Below, one piece after another: positions 17,425 through 26,048 of a stretch of 64,000 nucleotides of DNA. The notes under the pieces were generated by a model. The model had not been told where the DNA came from. It did not search any database and saw only the letters and a program-made list of their open reading frames with translations. The stretch is from FEN-1219 sp036563665 (GTDB lineage: Bacteria > Pseudomonadota > Gammaproteobacteria > Steroidobacterales > Rariloculaceae), in the NCBI GenBank assembly GCA_036563665.1, contig DATCLY010000037.1, forward strand, positions 1 through 64,000, read 5' to 3'. Both the position numbers and the translations under genes were made by a program. Within the stretch, counting starts at the first letter, position 1. The number at the start of each line of letters is the position of its first letter.

Positions 17425-18042
17425 TCAAGGCCTGACGTCCACCACGGCCGCATCGGCGCTCTGGCCGAGCGCCTCGCGCCACAGTCGCGTGGGCTCCGGG
17501 TGGAAGACCAGGTCGGCGCTGCCGTCGATGACCTGCCAGGCACCCGCCTGAATCTCCGCGGCGAGCTGGCCCGCCGCCCACTCGGCGTGGCCGGCATAGA
17601 GCCTCAGGCCCTGGTCGCCCTCGGACAGCGCCACGAGCTCCGGGAGCAGGTCGGGATCCGCCGTCACGTAGATGTTGTCGACGATGGCGGGCCCCCCGAG
17701 CACGGCCGCCGCGAGCCCCTGCACGAGCAGCAGGAGCTGCGTCGGCGCGACGGGGCCGCCGCGGAACAGTCGCCCGTCGTAGCCGGCGAGCGGCTCGGCG
17801 AGCTCCGGGAACACGTCCGCCGGCGCGAGCGACGTCACGCGGTTCACCACCACGCCGATCGTGCCCGCCTCGTCGTGCCGCAGCACGAGCACCACCGACT
17901 CGGCGAAGTTCGCGTCCTCGAGGGCCGGCGTCGCCACGAGCAGCGAGCCGGTGCGCAGGCTTTGCGCGCCGGCGGCGCCGGCGGCGAGCAAGGCCGCGGC
18001 CGCGAGGACGAGTCTCCATATCCTGCTCATCGCGGCCATCAT
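17425..18042 (-). CDS. YqgE/AlgH (UPF0301) family protein with signal peptide
   Basis: 205 aa. The body is a typical YqgE/AlgH domain: RTGSLLVATPALEDANFAESVVLVLRHDEAGTIGVVVNR, LFRGGPVAPTQLLLL and LRLYAGHAEWAAGQLAAEI. YqgE proteins are normally cytoplasmic and start directly with the domain. Here about 25 residues come first (MSRIWRLVLAAAALLAAGAAG then AQ), a convincing Sec signal with a likely AGA-Q cleavage, predicting a periplasmic variant. CCGGAG lies just before the ATG-ATG pair at 18042/18039; 18030 is another possible start. Role unknown. Confidence 0.85.
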   Translation of the reverse strand: MMAAMSRIWRLVLAAAALLAAGAAGAQSLRTGSLLVATPALEDANFAESVVLVLRHDEAGTIGVVVNRVTSLAPADVFPELAEPLAGYDGRLFRGGPVAPTQLLLLVQGLAAAVLGGPAIVDNIYVTADPDLLPELVALSEGDQGLRLYAGHAEWAAGQLAAEIQAGAWQVIDGSADLVFHPEPTRLWREALGQSADAAVVDVRP

Positions 18043-18117
18043 ACTCCGGAAACGTGTGCGCGATCCGGCGCGAGCCGCTATGCTCTGCGCCCCCTGCCAC
18101 GAGCGCGAGTCGTACGA

Positions 18118-19179
18118 ATGGATGCAAGCAGCGGCCGTTCCGACGACGGCTGGCCGAAAGCCCGAGGCTATCGCATGCCCGCCGAGTGGGCGCCGCATCA
18201 GGCGACCTGGCTCTCGTGGCCGCACAACCGCGACACGTGGCCGGGGGTGTTCGCCGACGTGGAGCTCGCGATGGTGGAGGTGGTGCGCGCGCTCGCCGAG
18301 AGCGAGCTCGTGCACATCAACGTGCTCGACGCCGAGCACGAGCGGCACGTCCGGCGGCTGCTCGAGCGGGCGGCGCCGCCGGAGCGGATCGTGCTGCACC
18401 GCTTCCCCACCAACGACGCCTGGATCCGCGACCACGGGGCGATCTTCGTCACGCGCGCGGGCGAGGTGCCGCTGCTCGCGCTCGCGTTCGAGTACAACGC
18501 CTGGGGCGGCAAGTACCCGCCGTTCGACCTCGACCGCCGGATCGCCGCCAGCATGGCGGAGGCGCTGGCCGTGCCGGTCTTCTCGCCCGGCATCGTCCTC
18601 GAGGGCGGCTCCATCGACGTGAACGGCGCCGGCGCGGTGCTCACGACCGAGCAGTGCCTGCTGAACGAGAACCGCAACCCGACGCTCGGGCGCGAGGAGA
18701 TCGAGGCAGTGCTCCGCGGCGCGCTCGGCGTCGAGCAGGTGGTCTGGCTCGGCGAAGGCATCGTGGGCGACGACACCGACGGGCACGTCGACGACCTCAC
18801 GCGCTTCGTGGCGGAGAACCGCGTCGTCACCGTGGTCGAGCGCAATCGCGACGATCCGAACCACGCGCCGCTCGCCGCCAACCGCCGGCGGCTCGACGAC
18901 GTGACGCTCGCGCGGGGCGGGCGGCTCGAGGTGGTGGAGCTGCCGATGCCGGAGCCGCTCTACAACGCGGGCGAACGGCTGCCGGCGAGCTACGCGAACT
19001 TTTATGTCGCAAACGAAGTCGTACTGCTGCCGGTGTTCGCGAGCCGGCACGACGACGAGGCGCGCGCCGTGCTCGCGGACTGTTTTCCCGCCAGGCGGAT
19101 CGTGCCGATCGACTGCCGCGCGCTCGTGGCGGGCCTCGGCGCGATCCACTGCCTGACGCAGCAGGTGCCGGCGGTGTGA
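18118..19179 (+). CDS. aguA: Agmatine deiminase (AguA)
   Basis: 353 aa, pentein-fold guanidine-group hydrolase converting agmatine to N-carbamoylputrescine and ammonia. Motifs: PAEWAPHQATWLSWPHNRDTW at the start, NDAWIRDHGAIFV, LNENRNPTLGREEIE, GDDTDGHVDDLTRF (catalytic His/Asp) and the nucleophile cysteine C345 in GLGAIHCLTQQ. It opens a polyamine block that also holds arginine decarboxylase and N-carbamoylputrescine amidase. A terminator-like hairpin lies between it and the next gene, so it may be a separate transcript. Confidence 0.93.
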   Translation: MDASSGRSDDGWPKARGYRMPAEWAPHQATWLSWPHNRDTWPGVFADVELAMVEVVRALAESELVHINVLDAEHERHVRRLLERAAPPERIVLHRFPTNDAWIRDHGAIFVTRAGEVPLLALAFEYNAWGGKYPPFDLDRRIAASMAEALAVPVFSPGIVLEGGSIDVNGAGAVLTTEQCLLNENRNPTLGREEIEAVLRGALGVEQVVWLGEGIVGDDTDGHVDDLTRFVAENRVVTVVERNRDDPNHAPLAANRRRLDDVTLARGGRLEVVELPMPEPLYNAGERLPASYANFYVANEVVLLPVFASRHDDEARAVLADCFPARRIVPIDCRALVAGLGAIHCLTQQVPAV

Positions 19180-19222
19180 GCGCCGCAACGCGCCGGCCGG
19201 CAGGCGCGCCTCGCCGGCCGCG

Positions 19223-19256
19223 TCGCTCGCCGCTCCGCCGCGAGCGATTTCTTCTT
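19223..19256 (+). terminator. Rho-independent terminator candidate after aguA
   Basis: TCGCTCG at 19223-19229 pairs with CGAGCGA at 19241-19247 (11-nt loop), followed at once by TTTCTTCTT. It lies 44 bp after the aguA stop and 70 bp before the DHS-like gene. Confidence 0.5.
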
Positions 19257-19325
19257 GTGAGCCGAAGCGCGATTCCCTACGCTTTCGCTTTCGGCCGCCG
19301 TTCCTGCCGCGAGGTCTGAACGCCC

Positions 19326-20297
19326 ATGGGCGCCATTTCCCAGTTCATCGAGCACCACTACCGCCACTTCAACGCGGCCGCGCTCCTAGACGCCGCCAAG
19401 GCTTACGTGCGCCATCTCGACGCCGGCGGGCAGATGCTGGTCACGCTCGCGGGCGCGATGAGCACGGCGGAGCTCGGGTTGTCGCTCGCGGAGATGATCC
19501 GCCGGCGGAAGGTGCACGCCATCAGCTGCACGGGCGCCAACCTCGAGGAGGACGTCTTCAACCTGGTGGCGCACGACCACTACGTGCGGATTCCTCACTA
19601 CCGGCACCTCTCGCCGGAGCAGGAGGAGGCGCTGCTCGAGCAGCACCTGAACCGCGTGACGGACACCTGCATCCCGGAGTTCGAGGCCATCCGGCGCATC
19701 GAGGACGCCGTGCTCGATCACTGGCAGCGGGCGGACCGCGCCGGCGAGCGCCGCTTCCCCCACGAGTTCCTGTACGACATCCTGCGCTCGGGCGAGCTCG
19801 AGCAGCACTACCAGATCGATCCCAAGGACAGCTGGCTGCTGGCCGCGGCCGAGGTGGACCTGCCGATCTTCGTGCCCGGGTGGGAGGACTCGACGCTCGG
19901 CAACATCTACGCCGCGCACTGCATCGCGGGCGACATCGAGACGCCCACCACCGTGAAGGGCGGCATCGAGTACATGATGCTGCTCGCCGACTGGTACCAG
20001 GCGAACTGCCGCAAGAGCTCGATCGGCTTCTTCCAGATCGGCGGCGGCATCGCGGGCGACTTCCCCATCTGCGTGGTGCCGATGCTCGAGCAGGACCTGC
20101 GCATCACCGACATCCCCCGCTGGGGGTACTTCTGCCAGATCAGCGACTCGACCACGAGCTATGGCTCCTACTCGGGCGCGGTGCCCAACGAGAAGATCAC
20201 CTGGGGCAAGCTCTCGGCCGACACGCCGAAGTTCATCATCGAATCGGACGCCACGATCGTCGCGCCCCTGATCTTTGCCTACGTCCTCGGAGACTGA
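19326..20297 (+). CDS. Deoxyhypusine synthase-like protein (probable polyamine aminobutyltransferase)
   Basis: 323 aa, clear deoxyhypusine synthase (DHS) fold. Seen: GGQMLVTLAGAMSTAELG, ISCTGANLEEDVFNLV (NAD-binding), SSIGFFQIGGGIAGDFPICV, and the catalytic lysine K295 in PNEKITWGKL, equivalent to the Lys in the eukaryotic VSWGK motif. Bacteria have no eIF5A, so the protein substrate of true DHS is missing. In this family the enzyme is expected to move an aminobutyl group onto a small amine, for example making homospermidine from putrescine. Its position 2 bp before arginine decarboxylase, beside aguA and aguB, supports a polyamine role. The exact product is inference. Confidence 0.88.
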   Translation: MGAISQFIEHHYRHFNAAALLDAAKAYVRHLDAGGQMLVTLAGAMSTAELGLSLAEMIRRRKVHAISCTGANLEEDVFNLVAHDHYVRIPHYRHLSPEQEEALLEQHLNRVTDTCIPEFEAIRRIEDAVLDHWQRADRAGERRFPHEFLYDILRSGELEQHYQIDPKDSWLLAAAEVDLPIFVPGWEDSTLGNIYAAHCIAGDIETPTTVKGGIEYMMLLADWYQANCRKSSIGFFQIGGGIAGDFPICVVPMLEQDLRITDIPRWGYFCQISDSTTSYGSYSGAVPNEKITWGKLSADTPKFIIESDATIVAPLIFAYVLGD

Positions 20298-20299
20298 CG

Positions 20300-22279
20300 A
20301 TGTCCACCCAAGCGACAGCGGTGCCGCGGATGGCCTCACCCGCGGAGTGGTCGATTCAGGATTCGGTGGACCTCTACCGGATCTCGAGCTGGGGCGACCC
20401 GTACTTCGTCGTGAACGCCCAGGGCCACATGGCCGTGCGCGCGCTCGACGAGCACGACACCACCATGGACATGGTGGCCATCGTGGAAGAGCTGCACCGC
20501 CGCGGCGTGCAGTTCCCCGTGCTGCTGCGCTTCCAGGACGTCCTGCGCGCGCAGGTGCGGCGCATCAACGAGGCGTTCCGCACGGCCATCGCCGAGGCGG
20601 GCTACGCCAACGATTACCGGGGCGTGTATCCGATCAAGGTCAACCAGCTCCACGAGGTGGTGGACGAGCTGCTCGACGCCGGGCGGCCGTACGGCATGGG
20701 GCTCGAGTGCGGCTCGAAGGCCGAGCTCGTCGCCGCGCTGCCGCAGGTGGACAACGGCACGCTGCTCGTGTGCAACGGCGTGAAGGACCGGGCGATGCTG
20801 TCGCTCATGATCGCGGGACAGCGGCTCGGCCAGAACGTGGTGCCGGTCATCGAGAAGTACTCGGAGTTCGTCGACCTCAAGAACCTCGCCATGAACAGCG
20901 GGGTGCTGCCGCAGCTCGGGGTGCGGGTGCGGCTCGCCACCCGGGGCTCGGGGCGCTGGTCGGAGTCGTCCGGCCTGAACTCCAAGTTCGGCCTCACGGT
21001 GGCCGAGCTCATGCGCATGGTGCACGAGCTCAAGAACCGCCGCATGGCGGACCGGCTCGTGCTGCTGCACTGCCACATCGGCAGCCAGATCGCGGACATC
21101 CAGGTGCTCAAGCAGGCCACCAAGGAGGTTACGCAGATCTACGCCGAGCTCGTGAAGCACGGCATCGGCCTCAAGTACCTCGACGTGGGCGGCGGTCTCG
21201 GCGTGAACTACGACAAGGGCCACCTCGACGAGGACGCGGGCATCAACTACTCCCTGCAGGAGTACGCCAACGCGGTGGTGTTCACCGTGAAGGAAGTCTG
21301 CGAGGCGAACGACGTCCCGCAGCCGATCCTGGTCACGGAGAGCGGCCGCGCGCTCACGGCGCATCACTCGGTGCTCATCGTGCCCGTGCTCGGCGCGTTC
21401 GCGAAGGACGAGCCGAGCCAGCTCGTGGTGGGGGACGACGCCGCGGAGCCCGTGCAGGCGCTCGACCGGATCCTGTCCTATCTGCCGAGCATCCAGAAGC
21501 CGGGCGAGCTGCTCGAGGCCTACCACGACGCGAACGAGCGGCTGGAGGAGGTGCGGGCCCTGTTCACGCTCGGCTACCTGCCGCTCGAGCAGCGCGCGCT
21601 CGCCGAAAGCGTCTACTGGCGCGTGTGCTCGCGCATCCTGGCGGGGCTCAAGCGCGATCCCGAGCTCAGCGTGCCCGAGGTCAGCGAGCTCGAGCGCGCG
21701 CTGACCGACCAGTACCTCTGCAACTTCTCGGTGTTCCAGTCGATGCTCGACCACTGGGCCATCGGCCAGCCGTTCCCGATCGTGCCGATCGACCGGCTGG
21801 AGGAGGCGCCGGACCGCCGCGCCGTGCTCGTGGACCTCACCTGCGACTCGGACGGCAAGGTGAGCCACTACGTCTCGAGCCGCCCCGACAACCGCTTCCT
21901 GCCGTTGCACGCGCCGCGGCCCGGCGAGCCTTATTACCTCGGCGTGTTCCTCATGGGCGCGTACGAGGACATCGTCGGCGACTCGCACAATCTGTTCGGT
22001 CGCGTGGCCGAGGCGCACATCTACGCCGACGCGGAGGAGCCCGGCAAGTTCTGGATCGAGAAGATCATCCCGGGCACGGCGATCCAGGACATGCTCGCCG
22101 CGGTGCAGTACTTCCCGAACGACCTGCACCGCCGCATGAGCGAGCTCGTGCGCAGCAAGATCCAGGCGGGCGTCGTGCGGCCGAAGCAGGGCATGGAGAT
22201 CCTCGATCAGTACATGGCCTGCTTCCCGCAGAACACGTACTGCGACGCGCACGACATGGAACGGGAAACCCTAAAATGA
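20300..22279 (+). CDS. speA: Biosynthetic arginine decarboxylase SpeA
   Basis: 659 aa PLP enzyme of fold III making agmatine from arginine. Landmarks: RGVYPIKVNQ with the PLP lysine at K113, GLECGSKAEL, VRVRLATRGSGRWSESSG, LHCHIGSQIADI, YLDVGGGLGVNYDKG, and the C-terminal LVDLTCDSDGKV and YLGVFLMGAYEDIVGDSHNLFG. Length matches SpeA. It sits 2 bp after the DHS-like gene and overlaps aguB by 4 bp (ATGA), so the three form one operon feeding agmatine to AguA and AguB. Confidence 0.97.
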   Translation: MSTQATAVPRMASPAEWSIQDSVDLYRISSWGDPYFVVNAQGHMAVRALDEHDTTMDMVAIVEELHRRGVQFPVLLRFQDVLRAQVRRINEAFRTAIAEAGYANDYRGVYPIKVNQLHEVVDELLDAGRPYGMGLECGSKAELVAALPQVDNGTLLVCNGVKDRAMLSLMIAGQRLGQNVVPVIEKYSEFVDLKNLAMNSGVLPQLGVRVRLATRGSGRWSESSGLNSKFGLTVAELMRMVHELKNRRMADRLVLLHCHIGSQIADIQVLKQATKEVTQIYAELVKHGIGLKYLDVGGGLGVNYDKGHLDEDAGINYSLQEYANAVVFTVKEVCEANDVPQPILVTESGRALTAHHSVLIVPVLGAFAKDEPSQLVVGDDAAEPVQALDRILSYLPSIQKPGELLEAYHDANERLEEVRALFTLGYLPLEQRALAESVYWRVCSRILAGLKRDPELSVPEVSELERALTDQYLCNFSVFQSMLDHWAIGQPFPIVPIDRLEEAPDRRAVLVDLTCDSDGKVSHYVSSRPDNRFLPLHAPRPGEPYYLGVFLMGAYEDIVGDSHNLFGRVAEAHIYADAEEPGKFWIEKIIPGTAIQDMLAAVQYFPNDLHRRMSELVRSKIQAGVVRPKQGMEILDQYMACFPQNTYCDAHDMERETLK

Positions 22280-23181
22280 GCACGCCCCGGCCACTGAAGG
22301 TCGGGCTCGTGCAGATGGCGATGGCCGAGGCGCCGGAGAGCAATCTCGCGCGCGCCGTCGACGGAGTCCGCGAGGCCGCGGCGGGCGGCGCGCAGGTCAT
22401 CTGCCTGCCCGAGCTGTTCCGCTCGCGCTACTTCTGTCAGAGCGAGGACCCGAGGCACTTCGAGCTCGCGGAAGCGGTGCCGGGGCCGAGCACGGAGGCG
22501 CTCGCGGCGCTCGCCCGCGAGCTCGACGTGACGCTGGTGGCGAGCCTGTTCGAGCGCCGCGCGCCCGGGCTCTTCCACAACACGGCAGCCGTGATCGACG
22601 CGCAGCGGGGCTACCTGGGGAAGTACCGCAAGATGCACATCCCCGACGACCCGCGGTACTACGAGAAGTTCTACTTCACGCCCGGCGACCTGGGCTTCAA
22701 GGCGTTCCACACGCAGGCGGCCGAGCTCGGCGTGCTGGTCTGCTGGGACCAGTGGTATCCGGAGGCGGCGCGGCTCACGGCGTTGCAGGGGGCCGAGATC
22801 CTGTTCTACCCGACCGCCATCGGCTGGCATCCCGAGGAGAAGGCGGAGCTCGGCGAGCGCCAGCACGCCGCGTGGGAGACCGTGCAGCGCAGCCACGCGA
22901 TCGCGAACGGCTGCTTCGTCGTGGCCGTGAACCGCGTGGGCTTCGAGCCGGATCCCCGCTCGGACGGCGGCATCGAGTTCTGGGGGCAGAGCTTCGTGGC
23001 GGCCCCGGACGGGCGCGTCGTGGAGCGGCTGCCCGCCGACCGCGAGCAGGTGGCCGTCGTCGAGATCGATCTCGCCGAGGTCGACGCCGCGCGTATCGGC
23101 TGGCCGTTCTTCCGCGATCGCCGTATCGACGCCTACGGCGAGATCACGCGGCGGTTCATCGAGCGGGACCGCTGGGAATAG
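22276..23181 (+). CDS. aguB: N-carbamoylputrescine amidase (AguB)
   Basis: 301 aa nitrilase-superfamily enzyme hydrolysing N-carbamoylputrescine to putrescine, CO2 and ammonia. The catalytic triad is visible: E46 in CLPELFRSRYFCQ, K119 in GKYRKMHIPDDP and C156 in VLVCWDQWYPEAARL. YEKFYFTPGD and AIGWHPEEK are typical of AguB rather than other nitrilases. The ATG overlaps the speA stop by 4 bp. With AguA it completes the two-step agmatine-to-putrescine route; no speB-type agmatinase is seen here. Confidence 0.95.
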   Translation: MSTPRPLKVGLVQMAMAEAPESNLARAVDGVREAAAGGAQVICLPELFRSRYFCQSEDPRHFELAEAVPGPSTEALAALARELDVTLVASLFERRAPGLFHNTAAVIDAQRGYLGKYRKMHIPDDPRYYEKFYFTPGDLGFKAFHTQAAELGVLVCWDQWYPEAARLTALQGAEILFYPTAIGWHPEEKAELGERQHAAWETVQRSHAIANGCFVVAVNRVGFEPDPRSDGGIEFWGQSFVAAPDGRVVERLPADREQVAVVEIDLAEVDAARIGWPFFRDRRIDAYGEITRRFIERDRWE

Positions 23182-23217
23182 GCTCCGGCGCGACGTCGTG
23201 ACGGGGCGCGCAGCCGC

Positions 23218-24006
23218 TCAGGCCTTGTAGAAGATGTCGCGGTAGGCCGTGTACACCGACACGGTCAGCACCGGGGCGAGCAGCAGCCAGCCGAGGAACA
23301 GCGGGATCGTCGCGGCAATCGCCAGAACGAGCACGATCACGCCCCAGACGAGGTACGGCAGGACGTTCTTGAGGCACCCCGAGAAGCTCGCCTTGAGCGC
23401 CGCGCCGACGTCGAGCCCTCCGAGCACGATCAACGGCGACGCAAACCACAGGAACATGTAGGCGGGAATGCTGATCGCCATTGCAACGAGCGCGGCCAGC
23501 AGGATCGTCGTCCCCATGCCGACGATGTCTTCGGGACTGGGCTCGGCGCCCGCGAGCATCATGGTGCCGAAGCTCGCGCCGATGATGGCGCCCATGACGA
23601 TCACGACGAGGATGCTCAAGCCGAGGGAGATCGCACCGACGCCCACGAGCTTGCCGAAATGGCGCTGAAAGCCGAGGAACAGGTGCCGCACCTCGAGCTG
23701 CTCGCCGCGGCGCACGGCGTCGCAGCCGAGCATGACGCCGCCGAGGAGCACCGGCGCGAAGAGCGCGGCCACGAAGCCGCCGAGCACCGGAACGTACGAT
23801 GCGGCCAAGAACATGAGCCAGTACAGGACCAAAACGCCGATGAAGGTCCAGCGCTGCGGTCCCATCAAGCGCCAGGCGTCGGCGATCCAATCCCATCCCC
23901 GCCCCGCGGACACGCCCCTGCCGCCCGGCACGAAAGCGCCGTCCGGCAGCGTGGCATCGGGATCGGCGACGCGGTTTCTCGGCGGTGCGTACGGATCGGC
24001 TGACAT
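23218..24006 (-). CDS. Membrane protein, BPSS1780-type
   Basis: 262 aa with about five or six transmembrane helices. The N-terminus is soluble and proline-rich (DPYAPPRNRVAD). WIADAWRLMGPQRWTFIGVL, LFAPVLLGGVMLGCDAVRRG and RHLFLGFQRHFGKL follow, and the C-terminus is AYRDIF. This pattern resembles the BPSS1780 family of proteobacterial inner-membrane proteins of unknown function. It converges on aguB (36 bp apart). Confidence 0.7.
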   Translation of the reverse strand: MSADPYAPPRNRVADPDATLPDGAFVPGGRGVSAGRGWDWIADAWRLMGPQRWTFIGVLVLYWLMFLAASYVPVLGGFVAALFAPVLLGGVMLGCDAVRRGEQLEVRHLFLGFQRHFGKLVGVGAISLGLSILVVIVMGAIIGASFGTMMLAGAEPSPEDIVGMGTTILLAALVAMAISIPAYMFLWFASPLIVLGGLDVGAALKASFSGCLKNVLPYLVWGVIVLVLAIAATIPLFLGWLLLAPVLTVSVYTAYRDIFYKA

Positions 24007-24317
24007 CTAGGCTCCCTGCGGTAACGCCGCGCTCGGGTGAAGAATCGCGCGCTGCCGGTCCGGACCCGGCACGAGCCTGCGGATGATGCCGTCCTGGCGG
24101 GGCGTGAAGGAAGAGCGCTCCGTCACAAACGCGCGATCCCCGCCTTGGGCCCGCGGTCCGGCCAGGCGATCACGATCGCCCGACTACCGGTCAGGGCTCG
24201 CAAACGAAGCTCGCGGCGGGCTCTGGTGTCGCCATCTCGGTCCCCCTGACGCGCGTGCGGCGAGCGTGGCCGGGGGCCGCGTCGCGGCAACTGCACGCTG
24301 CCGCGACGGCCGCGCGC
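24007..24317. other. Gene-free stretch
   Basis: No coding frame with family-like content, no strong hairpin and no clear promoter seen. It separates the start of the membrane protein gene from the end of the next minus-strand gene. Confidence 0.5.
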
Positions 24318-24851
24318 TCAGTCGCCTCCATCCCGCGCACGCGCGACGCGGTCCTGGGCATCCCGCTCGAGGCGCGCGAGGTTGCGGCCCGGCGCGTCCC
24401 AGGCGCGCGTCCTGCGCATGGCGGCCACGAAATCGGCCGCCGCGCCGCCGGTGTCGCCGGTCATCGCCCGCAGCACGCCGCGATTGCTCAACGCGCGGGC
24501 GGTTGTCGCGTGGGCGCCGGTGCGCGCGAATCGCCCGTCGTCCATGCGCCTCGCGAGCCGCACCGCGTCGTCGCAGCGCGGCGCCGCCGCGGCGAGCTCG
24601 CCGCGCACGGTGTGCGCGACGCACAGGTTGGTGGCGGCGACGAGCGCGGTCTCCAGGTCCCGGGAGCGCACGCGGCGCGCGGCTTCCGCGATGGCGGCCG
24701 CGTAGTCGCCGCCTGCGATCTGCGGGCCGCCGGGACGCTCCTCGTAGAACGCCATCTCGTAGCGCAGCTCCGCGGCGCTCGCGGACGCGGCGGCCGCGGC
24801 CAGCGCGCAGGCGAGGGCGGACCAGCGACGACGTTGGTTGAAGTGGAACAT
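24318..24851 (-). CDS. Small exported TPR-like protein
   Basis: 177 aa. The ATG at 24851 is preceded by a perfect AAGGAGG and begins a signal peptide (MFHFNQRRRWSALACALAAA, cleavage near ASA-AEL). The mature part is alanine-rich and helical with TPR-like pairs: GDYAAAIAEAARRV, LETALVAATNLCVAHTVRGELAAAAPRCDDAVRLAR, RALSNRGVLRAMTGDTGGAAADFVAAMR. The second half fits two to three TPR units. Periplasmic; function unknown. Confidence 0.75.
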   Translation of the reverse strand: MFHFNQRRRWSALACALAAAAASASAAELRYEMAFYEERPGGPQIAGGDYAAAIAEAARRVRSRDLETALVAATNLCVAHTVRGELAAAAPRCDDAVRLARRMDDGRFARTGAHATTARALSNRGVLRAMTGDTGGAAADFVAAMRRTRAWDAPGRNLARLERDAQDRVARARDGGD

Positions 24852-25144
24852 ACACGCCTCCTTGTGACGATCGAGTGCCGAGGGGGCCGGCCGGGACGCT
24901 CTGCGCCCGGCGCGGCGGAATCGGCGCTCACGGTAGGGGAGGCGCGTGACGGTTCGATGGAAGCGCGCGGAATGTTTTGTGACAGGTGCAGAGGTCGTCC
25001 GACGGGCGAAGCACCGCCGTGGGCGCATTCAAGGTAGTCGCAGGACGGCCGATATGTGGATTGCTGCCGGGCGCGGACGAGTCGCGCGTCGGATGATTGC
25101 ATCGTGCGCGCAATGGGCGGCGCAGGGAGAGTCAAGGGAGGATT

Positions 25145-25981
25145 ATGTCGAGTACCGTCCAGGTGGCCGGCTTCAGCTTCGTGGAGCGCCTGGCCCAGGA
25201 CCTGAAGGACGAGCGCCTCGAGCTGCCGGCGTTCCCCGAAGCCGTGGTGCGCATCCAGCGCATGCTCCAGTCGTCGGACACCACCACCGACGACGTCGTG
25301 CGCATCTTGAGCTCGGAGCCCGCGCTCGCGGCGCGGCTGCTGCGCATGGCGAACTCCGCGGAGTTTCGCCGCACGGACGCGGAGATCACGGATCTGCGCA
25401 GGGCCGTCACGCGCATGGGCTTCAACATGGTCCGCAGCGTGTCCGTGGCGTTCGCCATGCGGCAGCTCCGCCGCATGGAGTCCTACTCGCCGGAGGTGCG
25501 CGCCGAGCTCGAGACCATCTGGCGGGACAGCCTCGAGATCGCGTCGCTCTGCTTCGTGCTGGCACGCCGCTTCACGCGGCTCAACCCCGAGCAGGCGCTG
25601 CTCACGGGGCTCCTGCACGTGCTCGGCCGCCTGTACATCCTGATGCGGGCCCAGGACATGCCGGCGCTCTCGGCCAGCGACATGCAGGAGGTCGTGCTGG
25701 GGTGGCACGCCGCCATCGGCAAGGCGATCCTCGAGAGCTGGGGCTTGCCCGAGGCGCTGCAGCAGGCCGTGGAGCATCAGGACGAGCTCGAGCTCGAGCT
25801 CGACGGCGACGTGACGCTCACGGACTTGCTGATCGCCGCCAAGCTCGTCGAGTCGGGCCGCCAGGAGCCGGAGCGCTACCCGGCGCTGCGCCGGATCGGC
25901 ATCCCGGACGCGACGAAGGGCGGCGTGCTCGAACGGTACGGCGACGAGATCGAATCGATCCGGCGTTCCCTGAGCGAGTGA
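25145..25981 (+). CDS. HDOD domain signalling protein
   Basis: 278 aa. Residues about 25-215 form an HDOD domain, a non-catalytic relative of HD hydrolases used in signalling: LPAFPEAVVRIQRMLQ, SSEPALAARLLRMANSAEF, LRRAVTRMGFNMVRSVSVAFAMRQ, LTGLLHVLGRLYIL, ILESWGLPEALQQAVEHQ. No output domain is attached. GGGAGG lies just before the ATG at 25145. It is followed by a strong hairpin terminator shared with the convergent receptor gene. Confidence 0.88.
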   Translation: MSSTVQVAGFSFVERLAQDLKDERLELPAFPEAVVRIQRMLQSSDTTTDDVVRILSSEPALAARLLRMANSAEFRRTDAEITDLRRAVTRMGFNMVRSVSVAFAMRQLRRMESYSPEVRAELETIWRDSLEIASLCFVLARRFTRLNPEQALLTGLLHVLGRLYILMRAQDMPALSASDMQEVVLGWHAAIGKAILESWGLPEALQQAVEHQDELELELDGDVTLTDLLIAAKLVESGRQEPERYPALRRIGIPDATKGGVLERYGDEIESIRRSLSE

Positions 25982-25985
25982 TCGA

Positions 25986-26018
25986 GCGAGTGAGCGCGCA
26001 CCGTGCGCGCTCACTCGC
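25986..26018. terminator. Bidirectional terminator hairpin
   Basis: Perfect 15-bp stem (GCGAGTGAGCGCGCA / TGCGCGCTCACTCGC) with a 3-nt loop at 26001-26003, placed between two convergent genes and beginning 5 bp after the HDOD stop. Confidence 0.8.
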
Positions 26019-26048
26019 CGCTTTCCCGGGCGCGGGCTTGCGTGCCGC

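Noticed and set aside
17425..19188. A 587-codon minus-strand frame covering the YqgE gene and the region opposite aguA
   Set aside because: Only the first 205 codons before 18042 are YqgE-like; the rest is antisense to aguA.
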